From positions 141,402,036 to 141,466,035 of the forward strand of contig NC_134458.1 in the NCBI RefSeq assembly GCF_047948215.1: DNA of 64,000 bases. The letters run 5' to 3'. The notes beneath the pieces are model-generated. The model saw nothing but the letters and a program-made list of their open reading frames with translations. It was not told where the DNA came from and made no database searches. This stretch comes from Lycorma delicatula. Its lineage: Eukaryota > Arthropoda > Insecta > Hemiptera > Fulgoridae. This document shows, piece after piece, positions 24,201-31,380 of the stretch; the first letter of the stretch is position 1; every line of letters begins with the position of its first letter. Position numbers and translations under genes: made by a program.

Positions 24201-27200
24201 ATGTTCTATCTAGAAAATGGTTACCACAACAATCTATATTAGGTACACTATTTTATTATTTTCTTTACTTACTAATAAAACAGCAATTATTATGTTCAGT
24301 TACAATACAATACTAAGTTTTGTTAAATTAATTTGAAAGAGTATTACCAATGAAAATAAAGTCAAATGAATGTATTTTGGTTTTCAGTCTAAAAATTCAT
24401 GATTAGTAAAATCCACTAATGTAGAAATGGAAACTACTACTACTAACAGAATGTAGAGGTTTTCTACTACAAAGAACACACTTGATAAAAATAGTGAATA
24501 AACGCGTAGGTTATTTACATGAGGACAAGTCATTCATAAATAATGCATTTAATATTTAATAATCATTATTATATACAAAACTAATGAATGACACACATTT
24601 TATTTATCTCTTAAAATTATAATTAAAGTAATCAAATTTAATATTGGAGCCAAGAATCATTAATAGATTCTCTGACAAAATCTTTCATTGTCTCTATATA
24701 GTGACAGTGATAATAGTGACAATTACACTGAAGATAGTAAGACAGGAGAGCATTCTAGCTGAGGAATTAAATGAATAATTCATTTTCCAGTAAGTAATTA
24801 AAGTTACAGTAATAACCATCAATCACAATATTTACGACGTAGTTAGTAATAGATAATACTTTGTCATCCATTACTAAATTTTACAATGTACAGTATAGAA
24901 TTAGCCGACCGTATTTCATTTCAAAATTGTTGCATTCATTTGTTAAAAATAGATTGTGGATACCAGTGTTCTTTGGTGGTTGGGTTTCAATTCACCACAC
25001 ATCTCAGGAATGAACTGAGACTGCACAAAACTACACTTCATTTATACTCATACATATCATCCTCATTCATCCTCTGAAGCATTATCTGAACGGTAATTAC
25101 CGGAGGCTAAACAGGAAAAAGAAAGGCATTATTGTATACAATATATTTTTCAATTCTATTTGTAGAAATTGATTGAAAACTGAAATGAAATTAGAGTTAT
25201 TTGTATCCAGTTTTATTTTTTTATCTATTTTTCATTAAAATTTTCTATTTGTGTAAAATGTGTTATAGCTCATCCAAAACTGAAATTATTTATAAGTCAG
25301 GCTGGTGTTCAAAGTTTTGAAGAGGCCACATTTTATGGTATACCAATCCTTGCCATCCCATTGTTTGGTGATCAGGACTTTCATGCCAGAAAAATTGTAG
25401 AGTCTGGTGCTGGCCTCAGTTTGGAATTTGAGGATATAACATTTAAAAATGTGTATGATAAATTGAAAGCACTTCTTACAAATCCAAGGTTGGTCTGATT
25501 ATTTAATTTTATTACTTTTTTTTTTTACTTATCAATTTAAATCTATTTCATAAACTTAAATGTCTTATTTCTTTTCATTTGTAATTGAAAACAATAATGA
25601 TATACAAATCAATATTATTCCAAATTAAATTCCTTTACTAATACAGTAATTTCTCTTCTACCATATTCCATGCAGCAGGAAAAATCACTACCATCGTAAA
25701 AAAAAATAAAATGGGGTTTATTACTTTATATGAACAATTTGTAATTAGATAAAAATTACTTCAAGTGTTTTAGTCTTAATTAATTAATAATTAATTGTAA
25801 AAACATTTCAAGATAATTTTTCATTCAAAAAAATTATTTTAAAATAACTGCTACACTGACTGCTTCAAAGAGGTAAAGCAACTGTAACTACCACATAATT
25901 ACATTTACTCGAGGTTCTGTTGAGCTGCTCATAAAGCAATAGGCTTGCCAATCATTTATTTTTGACAGGTACGGTATATCTCTTGCACTGAAGCAATAAA
26001 TTTTAATAAATTTGTATTAGTAAATACCAAATTATTTATCATATAATCAAGAGAAAGGTTGTTTTTATTAATTTTCTGACCCAGTTTAAAAAAAAATAAT
26101 TCTTAATTGAAATAGGTATTATCTGTAAAGTGGTTGAGATGTCAGAATCTGGTGAGAAAAGTTTTTATTATGCAAACATACTTTTAAAATGTTTTGCATA
26201 TTTCATATGGTTTTAAAGTGTACTGAAGTTCAAAAGAAGACAAAAAAGATACTTTTCTTAATTTTTTTTCTGAAAAAAAATTCAGTAACGAAATAATGTT
26301 TCAAGATTTTATTTTTTGAATAAAAAATTATATTAATCTGGTATATTTCACGTAATCCATTTAATATAATTTATTTGACAATAAATAACTAACTTATGTT
26401 TGCTTGATTCCATTATCAAAAACTTATATTACATATTGAAAAATCATATGTTTATAGAGTGGATTATTATTATTATTATTATTATTCAGAGTATCATAAT
26501 GACAATATGTAATTTAATGTTAAATCCTGAGTGGGAGGGAAGAATTTAACATTATTTTTTTTTTAATTTGCCGGAACCAAAAGAGAAATGTAATTTTAGA
26601 ATGATTTGTTGTAGTAATGGAGTCCAAAATGGCAGGGTTTTATGGTATTTACTTTTTGTAATGGATAAGATATAATAGCATATAAAAGTAAAATATCCTT
26701 GCAGTAATGTAGCTTAGAATTTCATACATTTTCCTCTAGCTAAAGCTGAAGGGAAAAGTGGTTAACTAACTACCTAAAGGTGATTAGATAGATTGCTTCT
26801 TAGTAAAGCTCACCTTGAGTCATTGACATTGAAGGTTATATTCAACTTTGCAACCAATAAGGAACACAATCAACTCAGTCCAGCCATTAAGTTTCTTGTT
26901 AAGCACTTTGTAGTTTGTAGGAGATAGCAAAAGTTGCAAAATCTTTGATCAACTTTGCAATCTTACTTGTATCCTGTTCAATGAGCTGTTTAGATGAGGT
27001 GATAGCCTCTATTTAAGTGTAAGGTATTCATGGTGTACAATTTTTTTTAAATTTTCACCCAATAGCATAGCAAGCAGAGTCAACGATAGCAAAATCCACC
27101 TAATATAATCTACGCTAATTTCTAAAAGAGGGTGACAGTACAATACTTTACAAGGCAGTTTGAGAAGTAGCTTTATTTATAGCATACTGTAACTGAACCA

Positions 27201-27765
27201 ACACACATAGCACAACGCCAATTATTTTGTTGCATGTGTTCGATTTTGATATTCTTTGTGTCTCTCCATTATTCAAAACTGTTAACCGAACTTTACAAAC
27301 TTTGATAAGTAATACTTATTTGTTATAATGTATGAATACTAACTTATACTGTTTAAGTTGTTACATGTTTGTAATTGCTGTAAAGTTTTTAAATTGGTTG
27401 AAATTATAAATGGACATATATAAGTAAACAAAAAAAATTTAAGTTATGGTTATAATAATATGATTTTTTTAAATTTCAGCTACAAAGAAAATATGATGCG
27501 ATTATCATCAATAACAAAAGATAAACCAATGTCAGCTGTTGATACTGCAGTCTGGTGGGTGGAATATGTACTAAGACATAAAGGTGCTTCACATCTGCGA
27601 CCAGCTATATTAGATTTACCTTGGCACCAGTACTTCATGATAGACATTTTAGTTTTTGTTTTAACGATTTTATTTCTAATTTTTTATTTATTTAATTTTA
27701 TTTATAAAAAAGTAATAAAAGGTAGCATTAATATCAGTAATTGCAAGCATAAAAAAATTGAATAA
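9106..27765 (+). CDS. UGT: UDP-glycosyltransferase (UGT) gene, six coding exons, 5' start exon missing
   Basis: The likely product is an ER-membrane enzyme moving a sugar (in insects usually glucose) from a UDP-sugar to small lipophilic acceptors, as in detoxification, pigment or hormone conjugation. Joined exons are 9106-9279, 11659-11849, 16718-17180, 24014-24242, 25269-25488 and 27480-27765. All junction phases agree, giving about 520 residues plus stop, the usual family length. Seen in order: a hydrophobic signal segment; [11 protein letters not shown] with the likely catalytic His (residue 31 of the joined frame); a Glu in DLILYES where vertebrate enzymes have the catalytic Asp; FSLGSN; the donor-sugar signature from WLPQQ to FGDQ; a C-terminal membrane helix; and a KKIE end that fits a KKXX ER-retrieval signal. 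The His-Gly-Gly of many UGTs is Gln-Ala-Gly here, which the family signature tolerates. Acceptor and sugar specificity cannot be told. Confidence 0.93.
10261..10420. repeat. GC-rich repeat fragment with poly-C tract, unclassified
   Basis: A GC-rich island in AT-rich sequence with a run of about 16 C at 10313-10328. ATCTCGATCCC before the run and GGGGAGATGAT after it can pair as a hairpin. The 17 bases at 10359-10375 nearly match 932-948. Short repeats of the type GCTGGCTTGGCA occur on both sides of the poly-C run and abut the SINE that follows. It is probably part of a dispersed element; the class is unknown. Confidence 0.5.
10424..10586 (+). repeat. SINE-B copy (tRNA-derived)
   Basis: The tRNA-like head has an A box in TGGCGTAGTGGTTAGCATGC and a B box GGTTCAATTCC at about 10474. 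A body of about 90 bases follows, then an AATAATAATAAAA tail. The sequence beyond the boxes differs from SINE-A and SINE-C, so it is a separate family. It does not fold as a complete tRNA with an acceptor stem by eye, so I do not call a tRNA gene. Confidence 0.7.
11659..11849 (+). CDS. UGT: UGT coding exon 2
   Basis: The acceptor TTTTTTAG ends at 11658. The translation [19 protein letters not shown] matches the N-terminal UGT region after the first strand-helix unit, and the exon ends in DVQELIK. Two donors are possible. GTTTGT at 11850 leaves phase 2 and joins to the G at 16718 to rebuild a Lys codon and the sequence [24 protein letters not shown] at 11854 has the better consensus but puts the next exon out of frame. 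I chose 11850 for that reason. Confidence 0.9.
12134..12934 (+). pseudogene. LINE copy 1 endonuclease-domain ORF fragment
   Basis: A 266-codon open frame covering most of the APE-like endonuclease domain, which nicks target DNA to prime reverse transcription. Conserved elements are GDWNA (metal and catalytic region), [14 protein letters not shown] and the final SDHNLV. The N-terminal block with the first catalytic residues, present in copy 3, is missing through 5' truncation. The apparent ATG is an internal Met of the parent protein, so this is not a real start. The frame runs into the internal deletion and ends at a stop. Confidence 0.85.
13073..14367 (+). pseudogene. LINE copy 1 reverse transcriptase remnant (three frames)
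   Basis: Three consecutive open pieces (13073-13516, 13489-13956, 14119-14367) form one RT plus C-terminal region when compared with copy 3. A 1-base loss near 13475 breaks the frame just after motif A. A CAC-to-CAT-type change gives a stop near 13955, and TTA-to-TAA gives a stop at 14104-14106. That last stop is shared with copy 2 at 30150-30152. The C-terminal part keeps [20 protein letters not shown] and [11 protein letters not shown]. Confidence 0.85.
14724..15304 (+). repeat. SINE-A copy split by a second SINE-A
   Basis: The head half (14724-14882) carries the tRNA-like boxes, diverged, and the body as far as GGTAGGTTTCAA. The tail half (15172-15304) continues with the family sequence from GAACGGTTGACCTGA to GGCTAAACAGGAAAAA. 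The tail holds a small local inversion-like palindrome (CATTCATCCTCTGAATGAATG, near 15231). The halves are separated by a reverse-oriented SINE-A bounded by an imperfect 13-base target duplication. Confidence 0.8.
14896..15171 (-). repeat. SINE-A copy inserted into another SINE-A
   Basis: On the minus strand it reads from the tRNA-like head (ACCAACCC... complement at the 15160 side) to the poly-A tail, seen as T-rich sequence at about 14895. It carries the 18-base palindrome CCAAATCAGCTGATTTGG at 15115-15132 between its boxes. Duplicated target sequence GAACAGCTGACCT (14883-14895) and GAACGGTTGACCT (15172-15184) flanks it, two mismatches in 13. Confidence 0.85.
15836..15949 (-). repeat. SINE-C copy (tRNA-derived)
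   Basis: On the minus strand the head reads GGTGGAGTGGTAGCACCTC (A box) and GGGTTCAAATCCTG (B box). A body follows that matches the copies at 37755 and 61195, including CTTTCATCTGGA, CAGGCAT and TTTTCATA. It lies in UGT intron 2. Confidence 0.75.
16718..17180 (+). CDS. UGT: UGT coding exon 3 (rest of acceptor-binding domain)
   Basis: The acceptor TTCTTTTTCAG ends at 16717 and the donor GTAAGT begins at 17181. The exon encodes [20 protein letters not shown], the region where UGTs place the acidic partner of the catalytic His (Glu here), then [23 protein letters not shown] and the conserved linker [15 protein letters not shown] that precedes the donor-binding domain. It ends in phase 0. Confidence 0.93.
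17344..17672 (+). repeat. Left terminal inverted repeat
   Basis: About 329 bases, from GAGGTTGTATAG to GAAACAGTA. It pairs with 22113-22442. The outer end is more diverged than the interior; the CAGGG expected from the right end reads TGAGG here. Confidence 0.7.
17950..19260 (-). pseudogene. Fossil of an unnamed repeat-encoded insect protein
   Basis: Read on the minus strand, broken frames give recognisable pieces in order: DCPLKNQDK (about 19170-19200), [20 protein letters not shown] (about 19035-19100), [10 protein letters not shown] and [20 protein letters not shown] (18680-18760), [16 protein letters not shown] (about 18600-18650), then [12 protein letters not shown] and [20 protein letters not shown] (about 18150-18270). 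I recall a multi-copy arthropod protein with this block order, notably the [19 protein letters not shown] segment. Its function and transposon class are unknown to me. The zinc-finger-like centre seems deleted. It is dead: several stops and shifts. Confidence 0.6.
20080..21440 (+). pseudogene. Decayed DDE transposase A (same family as the one at 6.3 kb)
   Basis: The start reads [22 protein letters not shown], the N-terminal helix-turn-helix region of this insect transposase family. Later pieces are [30 protein letters not shown] (about 20905-20960, including the first catalytic Asp in FSDDSTF), [21 protein letters not shown] and [15 protein letters not shown], then [12 protein letters not shown] (about 21292-21325). 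Frames shift several times. It lies inside the 5.1-kb inverted-repeat structure and may be its original transposase. Confidence 0.7.
21500..22075 (+). pseudogene. Decayed DDE transposase B, C-terminal part of a related family
   Basis: Pieces read [22 protein letters not shown] (near 21535-21605), [31 protein letters not shown] (near 21640-21735), [10 protein letters not shown] and [12 protein letters not shown] (near 21865-21900). This order overlaps the functional region already covered by transposase A, so it is a second copy of a related but different transposase placed head-to-tail after A, not its continuation. Confidence 0.65.
22113..22442 (-). repeat. Right terminal inverted repeat
   Basis: Reverse complement of the left repeat. 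The end ...ATAACCCTG at 22442 is followed by TA. Its long conserved blocks face inward toward the transposase B remnant, which ends only about 40 bases away. Confidence 0.7.
24014..24242 (+). CDS. UGT: UGT coding exon 4 (donor-binding domain, first half)
   Basis: The acceptor TATGCTTACAG ends at 24013 and the donor GTACAC starts at 24243. The exon encodes [20 protein letters not shown], the FSLGSN turn that contacts UDP, then [10 protein letters not shown] and [10 protein letters not shown], where the Trp-Leu-Pro-Gln-Gln begins the family signature. It ends in phase 1; the next exon completes an Ala codon. Confidence 0.94.
24243..25268. other. UGT intron 4
   Basis: A 1.0-kb AT-rich intron. 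It holds a 5'-truncated SINE-A (24952-25125) and nothing else recognisable. Confidence 0.8.
24952..25125 (+). repeat. SINE-A copy, 5'-truncated
   Basis: Only the body and tail are present, from GATTGTGGATACCAGTGTTC to GGAGGCTAAACAGGAAAAAG. The tRNA-like head with the A and B boxes is missing. The body is close to the copies near 6.6 and 41 kb. Confidence 0.8.
25269..25488 (+). CDS. UGT: UGT coding exon 5 (UDP-sugar signature)
   Basis: The acceptor TGTTATAG ends at 25268 and the donor GTTGGT starts at 25489. It encodes [19 protein letters not shown] and [18 protein letters not shown]. The Asp-Gln of FGDQ, which binds the sugar, is kept. The position of the common His-Gly-Gly is Gln-Ala-Gly; Gln at the first position is known in some insect UGTs and the PROSITE UGT pattern allows both changes. 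It ends in phase 2; the next exon completes a Ser codon. Confidence 0.94.
25489..27479. other. UGT intron 5
   Basis: A 2.0-kb AT-rich intron with an ATT trinucleotide tract (26463-26487). No coding or mobile sequence recognised. Confidence 0.7.
26463..26487. repeat. (ATT)n microsatellite
   Basis: Eight uninterrupted ATT units in UGT intron 5. Confidence 0.9.
27480..27765 (+). CDS. UGT: UGT last coding exon (C-terminus, membrane anchor)
   Basis: The acceptor TAAATTTCAG ends at 27479. The exon encodes the conserved C-terminal block [38 protein letters not shown] and [12 protein letters not shown], a membrane helix of mostly Ile/Leu/Phe residues, and a basic tail ending KKIE, a fit to the KKXX ER-retrieval signal. 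The stop is at 27763-27765. Polyadenylation hexamers AATAAA overlap and follow the stop (27761 and 27765). Confidence 0.95.
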
Positions 27766-27770
27766 ATAAA
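27761..27770 (+). promoter_or_regulatory. Candidate UGT polyadenylation hexamers
   Basis: Two overlapping AATAAA hexamers, the first overlapping the stop codon itself. If used, the 3' untranslated region would be only tens of bases long. Further A/T-rich signals follow, so the true site is uncertain. Confidence 0.35.
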
Positions 27771-28097
27771 TTTTATTATTTTAAGTTAAAATTAAAAGTT
27801 CAATTACTTTCATCATTTATGTGTTATTATTTTAATACAATTTTTAGTCTATTTTAAACAATTTGTCAGAAGTAAAACTTCTGTTCTGTAATTATTTACA
27901 AGCTACCATCTTGCCAATTATAATGCAATCTTATTAGCTGAGGATCAATGGCAGCTTGTAGCTAAAATTAGTGGGGATGCTACTCCAGAAAACTTTTTGT
28001 GGGTCTTTTCAAGGCTATGGTTAAAGTTTTCTGTAAAATAAAAGAATCTAAAAAAAATGAATCAAATAGAATAGCTAAAAGCAGGATAATAATCTTT

Positions 28098-28137
28098 GTT
28101 TTTTCCTGTTTAGCCTCTGGGAATTACCGTTCTGGTA
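28098..28137 (-). repeat. SINE-A tail fragment
   Basis: About 40 bases match the reverse complement of the SINE-A 3' end (CCTGTTTAGCCTC, GGAATTACCGTTC). The rest of the element is absent. Confidence 0.65.
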
Positions 28138-29079
28138 AATATTATCGATAATATAAAGTGGAAATACGGGGTGCTGCAATTCCACAGTACCTATACGCGA
28201 GCTGCATTGAGTGTTAATGCATTGAGTGTTAAAAGTTTAAAATTAGTAATAGTGTAGATAATTTATAAAGAGAAATAGTCTACTTGAAATACACTACAAA
28301 CACTACTTGAAACAGAAGTAAGTGAAAAAAAGTAAAAAGTAAAGCCGTATTTTTTACCAGGAGATAATACAAAAGTTAATTCAGAGTCAGTTAACAAGAA
28401 TGATGGGTTTGGAAGAATAATTGTGAGTTATAATGTAGGAAATCAGGAGACTATTTACAAGCATTCACAGTGAAAGACTCCAGATAGAAAAGTAAAATAA
28501 ATATTATTTGTGTAGAAAAAATCTAGATAATGAAAGATTTATTTCAATTAATTAATCGACACATGTAAATATAAAAATTTATGGACAATGTATTACATAT
28601 ATAGATATTTTTAAATAAAATTAATAGAAAATAAACAACAGCAAAGTTAAAATTGTTGAAGGTGAAATGATAATTATAGAAAAATATCATTATTGGCAAT
28701 GATGATGTACCATATCGAAAAGTAAGAGAAAATTTTGAAGAAATGAAGCCTCAATACATCAGTAACAAACATGTGGATGAAAAGTCACTGGATCAGGAGA
28801 AAAAGTTAATAGATACTAAAATGATAAGAGGAAAAATACAGATCAGCAATATTATAACACCAGAGCATGGAGTAGGGAAAATTACTGATCTCAGAGAAGA
28901 CTTCATTTTCAAATACAAGTCTCAGTTCTAAACATTTTTTAAATAAACAATATGGGATGTTTGAATATCAGAACTATTATCCTATTTAGAATAAGTAGAA
29001 CTAAGAATATAGGATAATCGACTGTAAAAATAATATGCAACTGATGTTTTATAGGTAGTCTTATACGGGCTAATAACCG

Positions 29080-29290
29080 AAAAACTAAACTAAGAACCTG
29101 CTATGTAATGCAGAAAACCGCATCAAGATCAGCTCAGCAGTTTTAGAAAAACACACCTACTGCAGTGCTCCCTGGTAGCGTAAAACATGTCTAAGAACCT
29201 GCTTTGAAGTGATACCTATGCAATACAAAGCCACATCGAAATCGGTTCAGTAGTTTTTGAGGAAATAGTAACAGACATTAACACAAATAC
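29080..29290. repeat. Two imperfect copies of a ~65-base repeat unit
   Basis: CTAAGAACCTGCT begins each unit (near 29090 and 29190). About 40-55 bases later each has a segment of the type CATC(A/G)A(G/A)ATC(A/G)G(C/T)TCAG(C/T)AGTTTT. The second segment resembles a sequence I recall as common in insect repeat 3' regions. Class unknown. Confidence 0.5.
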
Positions 29291-29948
29291 ATACACAAGC
29301 TCATACCCCGAACGCATATACAGTCTCCGTTCCATCGTGGGTAAAAATAAATAAGAATTTTTAATCTTGTAAACATCAATTGTAATGCTAATGTTTTTTT
29401 TTTAACTGAGACTTAGCCAATATACTGTTAGAAAAGAGTTGAAAACAGTAGTTTATTATCACCTACGGGAGGAACTCTGAATGTAACTCTCTTAAGAATG
29501 ACAATCTCAGATTAAAGTATTCATTAACAATAAACAATGTAACAGTGATTTATTGGTTAGTTTCAAGCACAACTGTAACTTATTAAAATAATTTTTATTT
29601 ATCCTTCTGTAATTTCTCAAACAGTAACTGTATTATTATCAGACGCTGTAATACTCCTCAGATATACTGGCTCCCCGTTTAATGATATCACCAGGGAACT
29701 GGCTGATTTTGTGGGTATTATTAGACTCCACATATTTGAGGCTGTAATCAGCCATAAACAGCTGTGCAATGGATTTGGTCTTTAAGACACCTTGCTTTAG
29801 AATTTTATCTTACAACACTTTTTAGATTTATCAATAAATTTTAAGATGAATTTATATCACATTATATGCATTGGTAGTTTGTCTACTATAATAAGACATG
29901 AAAATACCATCTTTTAACTCTTGGATAATTAGGTAGTGTCTATCCAAA

Positions 29949-30512
29949 TGGATAGAAGCAGATGGACGAAGCAGGAGCGATATAAAATGCCGAATAGCAC
30001 AAGCTAAACGAGCCTTCAGTAAGAAATATAATTTGTTTACATCAAAAATTAATTTAAATGTCAGCAAAAGATTTTTGAAAGTATATGTTTGGAGTGTTGC
30101 TTTATATGGAAGTGAAACTTGGACAATCAGAGTATCTGAGAAGAAAAGATAAGAAGCTTTTGAAATGTGGTGCTATAGGAGAATGTTAAAAATCAGATGG
30201 GTGGATAAAGTGACAAATGAAGAGGTATTGCGGCAAATAGATGAAGAAAGAAGCATTTGGAAAAATATAGTTAAAAGAAGAGACAGACTTATAAGCCACA
30301 TACTAAGGCATCCTGGAATAGTCGCTTTAATATTGGAAGGGCAGGTAGAAGGGAAAAATTGTGTAGGCAGGCCACGTTTGGAATATGTAAAACAAATTGT
30401 TAGGGATGTAGGATGTAGAGGGTATACTGAAATTAAACGACTAGCACTAGATAGGGAATCTTGGAGAGCTGCATCAAACCAGTCAAATGACTGAAGACAA
30501 AAAAAAAAAGAA
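29949..30512 (+). mobile_element. LINE copy 2, short 3' fragment
   Basis: Same LINE family as copies 1, 3 and 4, truncated to the last ~550 bases and ending TGACTGAAGAC plus poly-A. An 11-base target duplication GTCTATCCAAA flanks it (29938-29948 and 30513-30523). About 11 bases between the 5' duplication and the first family-matching base are unexplained filler. The open frame 30165-30494 encodes the C-terminal region with [18 protein letters not shown] and [16 protein letters not shown]. An in-frame TAA at 30150-30152 is shared with copy 1. Confidence 0.92.
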
Positions 30513-31096
30513 GTCTATCCAAAAATCTTCCCTTTCAGTACATATCCTAGAATCCAATGTTTTGGTGTTGAAAATATTATATTCTTACCTAAAAGTCTAA
30601 CTCATTTTACTTTGTAAAACTTGATCGTTAGACATAGTAAAATACACTTAAGACAATGACTAAATCAATTTCCAATTACTGAGTGACTGGGTGCCATGAC
30701 TGCAGCAATATACTCTTTTCAATTGCTACTTAACTTCATAAAAATATATTTTGTAACCACCTTCCATACAGCTCTGTTTTTTTAATATAATTGACAACAC
30801 TAATTTCATTATCACAATTTTTATTGTGCTGTTTAAATAAGAAAATACAATAAAAATTGCTTTAACTTTCCTCAAAACGTATATGCAAAACAAAAGCATT
30901 TTTAACACTGTTAACTTTCAAGAGAAAAATTGGTCAATATCATTGCAACCATTTTTAATAATCATATGTTACGATTTCTAAGATCTTATATGTCGAATAC
31001 AATAATGACTTATATTGTCTAATATTTTTCATTTTAAACCCAGAACCGAAAACAGGTTGATTGTATACTTGATGAAATATATATTTTGTCAAGTCC

Positions 31097-31376
31097 TTTT
31101 TTTTTCTTTTTTCCTGTTTAGCCTCCAGGAATTACTGTCAGGTATTACTTCGGAAGATGAATGAGGATGGTATGTATGAATGTAAATAAAGTGTTGTCTT
31201 CTACAGTTTCAGGTTTACCACTCCTGAGATCAGTGGTTAATTGAAACCCAACCACCAAAGAACACCTGTATACATGATCTAGTAATCAAATCCATATAAA
31301 AGGATTTGAACCTTAGAATTCGACTTTGAAATCAGATGATGTGCAATGGCAAGTTTACCACTATACCAACCCGATT
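31097..31376 (-). repeat. SINE-A copy
   Basis: Nearly full-length on the minus strand: poly-T (tail) at about 31097-31112, then CCTGTTTAGCCTCCAGGAAT, and the tRNA-like head at the right end (complement of GTTGGTATAGTGGTAAACTTG). The B-box region is rearranged relative to the other copies. Confidence 0.8.
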
Positions 31377-31380
31377 AACC

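Larger units (their letters stand above)
27771..29937. other. Intergenic between UGT and LINE copy 2
   Basis: AT-rich. It holds a short SINE-A tail fragment (28098-28137) and a duplicated repeat segment (29080-29290). The 62-codon frame at 28743-28931 is Lys-rich with no recognisable domain and is not called. Confidence 0.5.
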
